Shown: piece after piece, positions 1 through 6,327 of the stretch
How the letters are laid out: each line of letters starts with the position of its first letter
Position numbering within the stretch: position 1 is the first letter of the stretch
NCBI GenBank assembly: GCA_028276305.1
Contig: JAPYWO010000083.1
Location: 1-6,327 of the forward strand
From: Candidatus Thermokryptus sp.
GTDB lineage: Bacteria > Bacteroidota > Ignavibacteria > Kryptoniales > Kryptoniaceae
Reading direction: 5' to 3'
DNA length: 6,327 nucleotides
Position numbers and translations under genes: made by a program
Notes under the pieces: model-generated
What the model saw: the letters and a program-made list of their open reading frames with translations, nothing else
What the model was told of the DNA's origin: nothing
Databases searched by the model: none

Positions 1-39
1 ATGTCAAGAAGTATTATCGGCGGGACTCTTGATAATTAA
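1..39 (+). other. Possible 3' end of an upstream gene (frame unresolved)
   Basis: The window opens only about 95 bases before ssb, so the first bases probably hold the tail of a preceding gene. All three forward frames are open at position 1. They stop at 30-32 (ending KKYYRRDS), 37-39 (ending IIGGTLDN) and 80-82. None of these tails is recognisable. In Bacteroidota mutY often precedes ssb, but nothing here demonstrates it. The coordinates follow the middle possibility and are only a guess. Confidence 0.2.
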
Positions 40-57
40 CATTTTATCCCGTATTTT
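29..57 (+). promoter_or_regulatory. Candidate sigma-70-type promoter for ssb
   Basis: TTGATA at 29-34 (5 of 6 consensus bases) is followed by a 17-base spacer and TATTTT at 52-57 (4 of 6 consensus bases). The predicted transcription start is near 64-65, about 30 bases before the ssb ATG. It is the best promoter-like pair I found outside coding sequence and could drive the whole downstream run. In AT-rich DNA such matches arise by chance. If the organism is a true Bacteroidota member its main sigma factor prefers a different motif (TAnnTTTG), which I do not see here. Confidence 0.35.
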
Positions 58-95
58 TAAATTGCTATTTAAAACAATTTGAAGGGAAAAGGGTT

Positions 96-593
96 ATGGC
101 GAGGAGTTTAAATAAGGTATTGCTTATCGGAAATCTTGGTGCGGACCCGGAGCTCAGATATACCCCGAGTGGAGTTCCCGTTGCTACTTTCAGGATCGCA
201 ACAAACGAGACCTGGCGTGATGTTGATGGGAATCTTCAGGAAAGGACGGAATGGCATACGATAGTTGTGTGGCGGAAATTAGCTGAGTTGTCGGTTGACC
301 TTTTGAAGAAGGGAAGCAAGGTTTATGTTGAAGGTCGCCTTCAAACCAGAACCTATGAAGATAAAAACGGAATAAGGAGGAGCGTTACTGAGATAGTAGC
401 TGATGATATAATTTTACTTGAGCCGAGAAGCGTCACAAATGGAACCACCGCACAGCAAAAACCATCAGTACAAGCAGGTCCAGTTCCACCTGAAGAAATC
501 CCCGAGCCATTTTTGGATGATATAACGAAAACCGAGACACCGCCAGAGGAACCCGGTCAGAAATTGGATGAGGAAGACGACTTGCCATTTTAA
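96..593 (+). CDS. ssb: Single-stranded DNA-binding protein SSB
   Basis: SSB coats single-stranded DNA during replication, recombination and repair, and recruits partner proteins through its acidic C-terminal tip. The 165-residue length is normal. Residues 1-110 form the OB fold: the start MARSLNKVLLIGNLGADPE, the TEWHTIVVW strand at 51-59, and YVEGRLQTRTYED at 77-89 are all classic SSB signatures. Residues 111-155 are a low-complexity linker rich in Pro, Glu and Thr. The chain ends in the acidic tip EEDDLPF (159-165), which matches the conserved partner-binding DDxPF tail. The start is supported by a GAAGGG ribosome binding site at 81-86. The next gene begins 18 bases after the stop, so co-transcription is likely. 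Confidence 0.97.
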   Translation: MARSLNKVLLIGNLGADPELRYTPSGVPVATFRIATNETWRDVDGNLQERTEWHTIVVWRKLAELSVDLLKKGSKVYVEGRLQTRTYEDKNGIRRSVTEIVADDIILLEPRSVTNGTTAQQKPSVQAGPVPPEEIPEPFLDDITKTETPPEEPGQKLDEEDDLPF

Positions 594-611
594 TAAAATT
601 TTTGAGAGTTT

Positions 612-1895
612 ATGTTTTATGATCTGTTGGTTCCTGTTGTTTTGATTTTTGCCTTGTTGTTTTTATCCGGACTTGCTTCCGCTTCCGAAGTTGCCTTCTT
701 CTCTTTGCCAACATCCACGGTAGAAAATTTTTCAAAAAGTAAATCAAGGGCGAAAAAACTCGTTGCAAAACTCCTTGAACAACCGCAAAAACTTCTTCTC
801 ACAATTTTAATAGCAAATAACTTCATCAATGTCGGCATAGCTCTTGTTGGAACTATAATCGCATTGAGAGTAAGTCCGATGCTTGAAGTTGAGTCGGAAT
901 ATGCTATCTCAGTTAGCGTAATTTTGATCACGGTGCTTGTGATTGTTTTCGGTGAGATTTTGCCCAAGGTGATCTCATCAAAAAATCCCGAACTTGTTTC
1001 AACGCTTCTTTCCGGGTTTGTGAACATCGCCTCAATAATTTTTTATCCACTCACCGAGTTATTTCTCATTCTGACGAACGCATTTAAAAAAAGAATTCCA
1101 AAGCCAGAGTCAAATATCCTTGTTGAGGAGATAGAACCATTGATTGAGCTTGGCGGAAAATACGGCGTGATACATGACGAGGAGAAAAAAATTATAAAAA
1201 ACCTTCTTCAATTTCCCGAGAAAACGGTCAAAGATGTGATGACATCCAGAGTTGATATGGTTGCGATTGAGCTCGGGACGGAATTAAATCAGATAATAAA
1301 AGTGATCAGAGAGACGGGATTTTCCCGTTTGCCTGTTTATCAGGAACAAATTGACAATATAATCGGCATTTTATACGCTAAAGACATCATCCAATTTGTA
1401 AGGGATAGGAAAGCCAGGAAGAAATTTGATATAAGGAAAATTCTCCGTGAGCCGATTTTCGTCCCAGAGACGATGAGATTGAAAACATTGCTTCAAGAGT
1501 TCAAACAAAGGAAAATGCACATAGCGATCGTAGTTGATGAGTTTGGTGGGACAGCCGGTCTTGTGACTTTGCAGGATATAATAACGGAAATTTTCGGTGA
1601 GATAGAAAGGGATTTACAAGAGGATAAACTTTTTGAGAAAGTCGGTGAAAATGAATTTGTGTTTGATGCAAGTTTATCAATAGATGAGGCAAATGAGATA
1701 CTCGGGACGGACCTTAAAACAACGCAGAGCGATTATGACACTATCGGTGGATTTGTCCTTGAGATAACTGGGAAAATTCCAAAGGAAAAAGATGTTATAA
1801 TTTATGAAAACCTGAAGTTCACAATTGAAAAGGTTGATAACAGACGGATAAAGAAAATCAGGGTTGAAAAATTAAAGGAGCAAAGTGATGTTTAA
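612..1895 (+). CDS. gldE: CNNM/CorC-type transporter with CBS pair, GldE-like
   Basis: This is a 427-residue inner-membrane protein of the CNNM/HlyC-CorC family, whose members are linked to Mg2+/Co2+ efflux or homeostasis. Residues 1-160 form the DUF21 membrane domain: hydrophobic segments lie near 4-24, 61-85, 97-118 and 130-155, with the hallmark SASEVAFFS (23-31) and FGEILPK (113-119). A CBS pair follows at about 205-335, starting at VKDVMTSRVDMVAIE (206-220) and ending around VVDEFGGTAGLVTLQDI (307-323). The C-terminal CorC_HlyC domain (about 345-423) contains DYDTIGGFVLE (374-384). The position directly after ssb matches the ssb-gldE order of Bacteroidota, where GldE is a gliding-associated protein. 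Gliding itself cannot be inferred from one gene. The ATG has a weak GAGAG upstream at 604-608. The 3' end overlaps mce. Confidence 0.92.
   Translation: MFYDLLVPVVLIFALLFLSGLASASEVAFFSLPTSTVENFSKSKSRAKKLVAKLLEQPQKLLLTILIANNFINVGIALVGTIIALRVSPMLEVESEYAISVSVILITVLVIVFGEILPKVISSKNPELVSTLLSGFVNIASIIFYPLTELFLILTNAFKKRIPKPESNILVEEIEPLIELGGKYGVIHDEEKKIIKNLLQFPEKTVKDVMTSRVDMVAIELGTELNQIIKVIRETGFSRLPVYQEQIDNIIGILYAKDIIQFVRDRKARKKFDIRKILREPIFVPETMRLKTLLQEFKQRKMHIAIVVDEFGGTAGLVTLQDIITEIFGEIERDLQEDKLFEKVGENEFVFDASLSIDEANEILGTDLKTTQSDYDTIGGFVLEITGKIPKEKDVIIYENLKFTIEKVDNRRIKKIRVEKLKEQSDV
1875..1880 (+). promoter_or_regulatory. Ribosome binding site that fixes the mce start
   Basis: AAGGAG lies inside the last codons of the gldE-like gene. 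It sits 7 bases before ATG at 1888 and only 4 bases before GTG at 1885. The spacing favours ATG 1888 as the mce start over the slightly longer GTG form. Confidence 0.7.
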
Positions 1896-2310
1896 GAAAA
1901 TTTCACATGTCGCAATAGCTGTGAAAAATCTTGAGGAAGCGATAGAGAGATTTTCAAAGTTGAGCGGGTTGAAAGAATATCACATTGAAACAGTTGAAGA
2001 GCAAAAGGTCAGGGTCGCTGTTTTCAAAATTGGCGACTCAAGGATTGAGCTAACCGAGCCGACATCCGTTGATTCCCCGGTTGCTAAATTCATTGAGAAG
2101 AGGGGCGAGGGAATTCATCACATCGCTTTTGAAGTTGATGATATTGAGGGTCAGATCGCTAAGATAAGCGAGGACGGATTTCAGCTTGTTGATGTTGTCC
2201 CAAGGTTGGGCGCTAACAATTGTCTTATCGCTTTTGTTCATCCAAAGTCGTTTAATGGCGTCCTCGTTGAGTTAACACAGGAACTCAAGCAAGATGAACC
2301 CGGAGCTTGA
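1888..2310 (+). CDS. mce: Methylmalonyl-CoA epimerase
   Basis: The enzyme interconverts (2R)- and (2S)-methylmalonyl-CoA in the cytoplasm, linking propionyl-CoA carboxylation to the B12-dependent mutase and succinyl-CoA. The 140-residue protein has the two-module VOC fold expected for the family. Visible metal-site candidates are His7 in ISHVAIAV, Glu54 in RIELTEP, one of the paired histidines of GIHHIAFEV (77/78), and Glu128 in GVLVEL. The family signature near the C terminus is clear: PRLGANNCLIAFVHPKS followed by NGVLVEL, close to the usual PRxGA...FLHPKS...GVLIEL. The ATG overlaps the previous gene by 8 bases and the 3' end overlaps uvrC by 17 bases, implying translational coupling. A GTG one codon earlier is possible. 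No mutase or carboxylase gene is present in the window. Confidence 0.94.
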   Translation: MFKKISHVAIAVKNLEEAIERFSKLSGLKEYHIETVEEQKVRVAVFKIGDSRIELTEPTSVDSPVAKFIEKRGEGIHHIAFEVDDIEGQIAKISEDGFQLVDVVPRLGANNCLIAFVHPKSFNGVLVELTQELKQDEPGA

Positions 2311-4120
2311 ATTGAAAATACAAAACCTCCCACAACTCCCTGGCGTTTATCAATTCAAGGACTCAACAGGGAAGGTAATTTATGTCGGGAAGGCGAAGAA
2401 TTTAAAGAACAGGGTTAAAAGTTATTTCATAAAAACGCAACCGACAAACCCCAAAATTAACGCTCTTGTTTCCAAAATAAGCGATGTTGAAGTTATAGTT
2501 ACGCCATCCGAAGTTGAAGCTCTGATCCTTGAGGCAAACTTGATTAAAAAGTTAAAGCCAAGATACAATGTCAGCTTGAGAGATGATAAAAGTTATCCGT
2601 ATATTGTCATAACGAATGAGCCGTTTCCGCGCGTTTTTTCAACAAGGCGGATAAAATCTGATGGCTCAAGGTACTTCGGTCCCTACACAGATGCGTATTC
2701 GCTTAAGCAGACATTGAAGTTGATAAGAGATGTTTTCATGGTGAGAAGCTGTAAGTATTACATTGATGATGAAGTCATCAAGAGGAAAAAGATAAAAGTT
2801 TGCCTTGATTATCACATAAAAAAATGCGGTGGTCCTTGTGAGGGACTTGTTTCAAGAGAAGAGTATAATAAAATGATTGAGCAAGTAGCCCAACTTTTAA
2901 ATGGAAAAATTGACAAGCTTGTTGGACATTTGAGGGAACAGATGGAGAAATTAGCCCAAGAGCTGAGATTTGAAGAAGCAGCTGTTTTGAGGGATAAGAT
3001 AAAAGCACTTGAAATTTACACCTCAAAACAAAGTGTCGTCAGCATTGAGCCATTTGATAGAGATATCTTTGCTGTTGCGATTGAGGATGAAGATGCTTGC
3101 GGGGTCTTGTTCAAAGTTAGAGATGGGAAACTTATAGGGAGTCAGCAATTTTTTATGACTGGGGCTGGATATAAAGGTGAAGACGAGGTAATTGAAACTT
3201 TGTTGGCGCAGTATTATCTTTCATCTGACTATATCCCAAGCGAGATTTTGATACCGCAAAGTATAGAGGAATCAAATTCAATTGAAAAGTGGCTTGCTGA
3301 TAGAAAGGGGATGCCCGTTAAGATAAGAGCTCCTGAAAATGATGATGAGGCACGACTTATCTCAATGTGTAAAGTTAATGCGAAATATCATCTTGACGAG
3401 TTTAGAATTCAAAAGATGAAGGCGAGGGAGGAATTTGCTCCAAATGTTTTGAGACAGCTTCAAAAAGAACTTCGCCTTGATAGATTGCCGAGAAGGATTG
3501 AGTGTTTTGATATTTCAAACATTCAGGGCTCGGATATAGTTGCTTCTGTTGTTGTGTTTGAAAATGGGAAACCGAAGAAGAGCGAGTACAGAAAGTTCAA
3601 AATAAGGAGCGTTTCTGACAAACCGGATGATTTTGCGAGTATGTTTGAGGTGATTCAAAGGCGATACTCCAGGGTTTTAAGTGAGGGAGGGAAGATGCCA
3701 GACCTTATCGTCGTTGATGGCGGGAAAGGGCAACTTTCTTCAGCTATAAAGGCGCTTGAAAACCTTGGGGTGAAAGAACAGCCGATAATCGCTCTTGCGA
3801 AGAAATTTGAGGAAATTTATTTCCCAGGGGTTGACCAACCGCAATCGCTTCCAAAATCATCACCCGCCCTTCATCTATTGCAAAGGATAAGGAACGAAGC
3901 CCACCGTTTCGCAATCACATTTCATCGGGATGTAAGAGCGAAGCGCACATTTTCAACGAAACTTCTTGAAGTCAAAGGTATAGGTGAAAAAAGAGCCAAA
4001 ATTTTGCTTTCAAAATTTGGTTCAATTGAAGGCATAAAGCAAGCACCAATTGAAGAACTTGAAAAAATCCTCGGCAAAAGTGTAGCGAGAAACTTGAAGG
4101 AATTTTTGGAAAAAGAATAA
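2294..4120 (+). CDS. uvrC: Excinuclease ABC subunit C (UvrC)
   Basis: UvrC makes both incisions around a lesion in UvrB-bound DNA during nucleotide excision repair. The 608-residue protein is full length with all domains. The GIY-YIG nuclease for the 3' cut occupies about 12-95: GVY 17-19, YVG 30-32, Arg40, Tyr44, Glu80 and Asn92 align with the catalytic set. Four cysteines follow (153, 170, 178, 182) in the RSC...VCLDYHIKKCGGPC region. The UVR motif that binds UvrB spans about 207-240 (FEEAAVLRDKI). The RNase H-like domain for the 5' cut carries Asp406 (ECFDISN), Asp475 (VVDGGKGQ) and His537 (NEAHRFA). Tandem helix-hairpin-helix motifs lie at about 556-605 (VKGIGEKRAKILL). The ATG lies within the mce tail, with AGGA at 2279-2282 as a modest ribosome binding site. 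Confidence 0.98.
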   Translation: MNPELELKIQNLPQLPGVYQFKDSTGKVIYVGKAKNLKNRVKSYFIKTQPTNPKINALVSKISDVEVIVTPSEVEALILEANLIKKLKPRYNVSLRDDKSYPYIVITNEPFPRVFSTRRIKSDGSRYFGPYTDAYSLKQTLKLIRDVFMVRSCKYYIDDEVIKRKKIKVCLDYHIKKCGGPCEGLVSREEYNKMIEQVAQLLNGKIDKLVGHLREQMEKLAQELRFEEAAVLRDKIKALEIYTSKQSVVSIEPFDRDIFAVAIEDEDACGVLFKVRDGKLIGSQQFFMTGAGYKGEDEVIETLLAQYYLSSDYIPSEILIPQSIEESNSIEKWLADRKGMPVKIRAPENDDEARLISMCKVNAKYHLDEFRIQKMKAREEFAPNVLRQLQKELRLDRLPRRIECFDISNIQGSDIVASVVVFENGKPKKSEYRKFKIRSVSDKPDDFASMFEVIQRRYSRVLSEGGKMPDLIVVDGGKGQLSSAIKALENLGVKEQPIIALAKKFEEIYFPGVDQPQSLPKSSPALHLLQRIRNEAHRFAITFHRDVRAKRTFSTKLLEVKGIGEKRAKILLSKFGSIEGIKQAPIEELEKILGKSVARNLKEFLEKE

Positions 4121-4134
4121 TCACCAAAAGCGAA

Positions 4135-5064
4135 ATGACCGATATACAAAAAAGCATAGTTAAGACGCTGGTTTATTTTTCAATTTTTAAACATCCATTG
4201 AGGATAGATGAATTGCACAAGTTTCTACTATTCAAGGGATGTCGCCTTGATGAAGTAAAACATGAAGCGCTGAAGCTTAAAGAAAGCGGGAAAATTTTTG
4301 AGTTTGATGGCTTTTTCCAGCTTGAGGATAAAAAAGAGTGGGTTGAAGCTCGCATTAAAGGTGAGAGAGTTGCATCTTGGTTTTGGAAAGTCGCTAAGTT
4401 TATGGCTCATGTCATGAAAAGATTTCCATTCGTCAGGGGTATTTTCGTCTCGGGAGCTCTTGCGAAGTGGAACATTTCAATGAAAAGTGACATTGATTTC
4501 TTCATTATCACCAAAAGAGGAAGATTATGGATGGCGAGAAGTTTGTTGATTGGTTTTAAAAAGGTCTTCCTTTTAAACAAAAGGAAATTTTTCTGCTTAA
4601 ATTATTTCATAAGTGACGACCACCTTGAGATTGAGGATAAAAATATCTTCACAGCCATTGAGATTGCAACATTGAAGCCAATCTTCAACTTAGGATTGTA
4701 TTTTGAGTTTATGAGGGCGAATTCTTGGATAAGGGAATTCCTGCCAAATTATTATGTTGATGGGTTCCCTGGGTCTATCGTTTCCGAGAGGAAGTCGCTT
4801 TTTCAATCGTTTTCAGAAAAATTTTTTGAAGGGATTTTTAATAGGAATGGGAATTCCCTTGATAAATTTGACCTTGCTTTAATGGAGAAGTGGAAGAAGA
4901 TTTGGAAAGTTAGATATCCAAACCTGGGTGATCAGGAGAGGGATTTGATGTTTAGATGCAGACCTTATTCATCAAAGGCGCATCCGAATAATTTTCAAAA
5001 TTTTGTCTTGACGAATTACGATTTGAAGGTTCGCTCTATCTTTGACAAATGGGATGAAAAATAA
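4135..5064 (+). CDS. Winged-helix plus nucleotidyltransferase-fold protein, uncharacterised
   Basis: No function is known to me for this 309-residue protein, though its layout resembles uncharacterised nucleotidyltransferase-domain proteins in many bacterial genomes. Residues 3-65 look like a winged helix: IFKHPLRIDELHKFL, a helix at 39-51, then a beta wing ending FFQLEDK. The NTase core begins near 98, with the Pol-beta-superfamily motif SGALAKWNISMKSDIDFFII at 106-125 carrying the metal-binding pair Asp119 and Asp121. The strand where a third carboxylate is expected reads FFCLNYFIS (152-160), with Asn156 at the likely position. The region IEIATLKPIF (175-184) and the basic, histidine-containing C terminus (RPYSSKAHPNNF, 276-287) look like family-specific blocks. 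There is no signal peptide, so it is probably cytoplasmic. It starts 14 bases after uvrC with only a weak ribosome binding site. Confidence 0.75.
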   Translation: MTDIQKSIVKTLVYFSIFKHPLRIDELHKFLLFKGCRLDEVKHEALKLKESGKIFEFDGFFQLEDKKEWVEARIKGERVASWFWKVAKFMAHVMKRFPFVRGIFVSGALAKWNISMKSDIDFFIITKRGRLWMARSLLIGFKKVFLLNKRKFFCLNYFISDDHLEIEDKNIFTAIEIATLKPIFNLGLYFEFMRANSWIREFLPNYYVDGFPGSIVSERKSLFQSFSEKFFEGIFNRNGNSLDKFDLALMEKWKKIWKVRYPNLGDQERDLMFRCRPYSSKAHPNNFQNFVLTNYDLKVRSIFDKWDEK

Positions 5065-5131
5065 AAGCGTTTTTAAATATCGGTTTAAGTTTTTAAATTT
5101 TACCTGTGATTTTAAAACAAAGTTGACGCTG

Positions 5132-5653
5132 ATGATGTTGAAAAAATTTTTTCTGTCTGTCCTTTTAATTCACACATTCTTGTGGGGTCAAAGCACATCG
5201 CAGTTATTTAATCAGAGGAAGGTCACAGCGTTGGTTTATTCAACTTTCATTCCAGGGGCTGGGCAATTTTATCTTGGTCACAAAGTGAAGGGTGTGTTTT
5301 TCACATTGGCGACTTTCGGGTCACTTGTAACAACGATTGTCTCCCAGAATAACCTTGTAGGCGGGAACGAACGGCTTGAAAATCTTGAGTTGCAGTATTT
5401 AAATACGATGAATTGGGAAAGGGCAGATCAACTCTGGCAGGAGATGTTGCAAGTAAAAGCAGACATTGACAAAGATTACAAACGGCGGAATTTGTTTCTT
5501 GGGGTCACTGTGGGTATTTGGGTTGCGAATATAATTGATGTTCTTTTTTTCACACCTGATAAAGGTTCAGGTGATATATTCGGATCTATCCCGGAGGTTC
5601 GGGTCTCTGGGGCAAGGGAAGGGTTTATGATTACGGCAAAATTTAACTTCTAA
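5132..5653 (+). CDS. DUF5683-family small membrane protein with signal peptide
   Basis: This is a hypothetical envelope protein of about 173 residues. I chose the ATG at 5132 (a second ATG is adjacent at 5135, and TTG at 5138) because the following MMLKKFFLSVLLIHTFLWGQS reads as a signal peptide or N-terminal anchor. The frame is open further upstream to an ATG at 5042, but that would bury the signal under 30 unusual residues inside the previous gene. After the signal comes the block typical of DUF5683, VTALVYSTFIPGAGQFYLGHKVKG, which resembles the PGxGQxYxGxxxKG hairpin of TM2-like proteins. A hydrophobic segment follows (FFTLATFGSLVTTIV), then a charged helical stretch (about 105-147 in the long numbering), another hydrophobic segment (FLGVTVGIWVANIIDVLFF), and a C-terminal tail ending MITAKFNF. 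The role is unknown. No clear ribosome binding site precedes it. Confidence 0.75.
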   Translation: MMLKKFFLSVLLIHTFLWGQSTSQLFNQRKVTALVYSTFIPGAGQFYLGHKVKGVFFTLATFGSLVTTIVSQNNLVGGNERLENLELQYLNTMNWERADQLWQEMLQVKADIDKDYKRRNLFLGVTVGIWVANIIDVLFFTPDKGSGDIFGSIPEVRVSGAREGFMITAKFNF

Positions 5654-5667
5654 AAATTTTACAAGCT

Positions 5668-6327
5668 ATGCGTCAAAAGGTAGAGGAACTTTTAAAAGAG
5701 TATAAAGATGGGAAAATTGGGGTTGATGAATTTATAAATGAGTTAAGGTGGTTTCCGTTTGAGGAAATTGATTTTGCTAAGGTTGATCATCACAGGGCGT
5801 TAAAGCATAAATTCCCAGAGGTGATTTTATGTCAGTGGAAGACGCCTGAACAGGTGGCTCAGATCGCTGGTAAAATTCTTGAACGCTCAAATTTACTTCT
5901 TGCGACAAGAGCTGGGTTTGAACATTTTAAAGCGGTTAAAGAAATCGCAAAGGACGCGGTTTATAATGAAATTGCAAGGACAATAACCGTAGTTCGTGAG
6001 GAAATTAGAAAAGATGATAAGAAAGGTAAAATTTTAATAATAACTGCTGGGACAGCCGATTTGCCAGTTGCTGAGGAAGCAAGGGTGACAGCTGAGATTC
6101 TCGGGAACGAGGTTGAGCTTTTGTGCGATGTCGGTGTCGCTGGATTGCATAGATTGTTTTTGAATCTTGACAAGTTAAAAGATGCCAGCGTGGTGATAGT
6201 TGTTGCGGGAATGGAAGGCGCTTTGCCAAGTGTAGTTGGAGGTCTTGTCGGTGTGCCAGTTATAGCTGTGCCGACATCGGTTGGATATGGTGCTCATTTT
6301 GGTGGTATCGCCCCTCTTCTTACGATG
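5668..6327 (+). CDS. larB: LarB, nickel-pincer nucleotide cofactor synthesis (partial, 3' end cut off)
   Basis: LarB carboxylates and hydrolyses nicotinic acid adenine dinucleotide, the first step in making the nickel-pincer nucleotide used by lactate racemase (LarA) family enzymes. The frame is open for 220 codons to the window edge. The family blocks are present in order: FAKVDHHRALKHKFPEVI (36-53), KTPEQV (58-63), TAGTADLPVAEEA (126-138), DVGVAGLHRL (154-163), VVAGMEGALPSVVGGL (178-193) and VPTSVGYGAHFGGIAPLL (201-218). The last is normally followed within a few residues by NSCA, whose cysteine is catalytic (Cys221 in Lactobacillus plantarum LarB), so the window stops just short of it. The fold of the second half resembles PurE, and older annotations call this family AIR carboxylase. 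The ATG comes 14 bases after the DUF5683 stop without a strong ribosome binding site. Confidence 0.93.
   Translation, partial: MRQKVEELLKEYKDGKIGVDEFINELRWFPFEEIDFAKVDHHRALKHKFPEVILCQWKTPEQVAQIAGKILERSNLLLATRAGFEHFKAVKEIAKDAVYNEIARTITVVREEIRKDDKKGKILIITAGTADLPVAEEARVTAEILGNEVELLCDVGVAGLHRLFLNLDKLKDASVVIVVAGMEGALPSVVGGLVGVPVIAVPTSVGYGAHFGGIAPLLTM

Noticed and set aside
617..1027. 136-codon open frame on the - strand inside the gldE-like gene
   Set aside because: It lies wholly opposite a gene with clear DUF21 motifs, and its translation looks like no known family; it is a shadow frame.
2778..3026. 82-codon open frame on the - strand within uvrC
   Set aside because: It is opposite the UvrC cysteine and UVR regions, with no domain signal of its own.
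4849..4858. Perfect palindrome GGGAATTCCC
   Set aside because: It is short, lies inside coding sequence, has no loop or U-tract, and is not repeated as an operator pair.
5042..5047. Perfect TTGACA -35-like hexamer
   Set aside because: No acceptable -10 box lies 16-18 bases downstream, and it is explained as coding sequence for the C terminus of the nucleotidyltransferase-fold protein.
5042..5131. N-terminal extension of the DUF5683 protein from ATG 5042
   Set aside because: It overlaps the previous gene's end and would put 30 Lys/Phe-rich residues before a clear signal peptide.
5651..5661. TAAAAATTTTA between the DUF5683 gene and larB as a terminator
   Set aside because: It is only an A/T palindrome with no GC stem, too weak for an intrinsic terminator.
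5961..6229. Two overlapping - strand open frames opposite larB
   Set aside because: The + strand shows unmistakable LarB motifs throughout; the reverse frames are Ser/Pro/Gln-rich shadow translations.

Overview
This window is a compact run of bacterial genes, all on the + strand and nearly gap-free. In order they are single-stranded DNA-binding protein (ssb), a GldE/CorC-type CNNM membrane protein, methylmalonyl-CoA epimerase (mce), the excision nuclease subunit UvrC, an uncharacterised winged-helix plus nucleotidyltransferase-fold protein, a DUF5683-type small membrane protein, and the first 220 codons of LarB, which runs off the right edge. The only sizeable non-coding stretches are about 55 bases before ssb, which hold a plausible sigma-70 promoter, and about 67 bases before the DUF5683 gene. 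I saw no RNA genes, mobile elements, CRISPR arrays or convincing hairpin terminators.

The content points to the FCB group (Bacteroidota/Ignavibacteriota and relatives). The ssb-gldE pairing is characteristic of Bacteroidota, and DUF5683 proteins are typical of the same lineages. Composition is AT-rich by eye. Arginine is often AGA/AGG, isoleucine often ATA, and the proteins are rich in Lys/Glu, which fits a thermophile. A hot-spring FCB lineage such as Kryptonia would fit, but that is an inference from style, not an identification.

Functionally the cluster is mixed. ssb and uvrC serve DNA replication and repair, the CNNM protein probably handles divalent cations, mce belongs to the propionate/methylmalonyl-CoA route, and larB starts synthesis of the nickel-pincer nucleotide cofactor. 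The mce reading frame overlaps both neighbours (8 nt with gldE, 17 nt with uvrC), so these three are probably co-translated. The tight spacing looks like genome streamlining into one transcription unit, not one pathway. Most genes are conserved housekeeping families. The least understood one is the nucleotidyltransferase-fold protein directly after uvrC. I found no strong case for an entirely new multi-gene system here.
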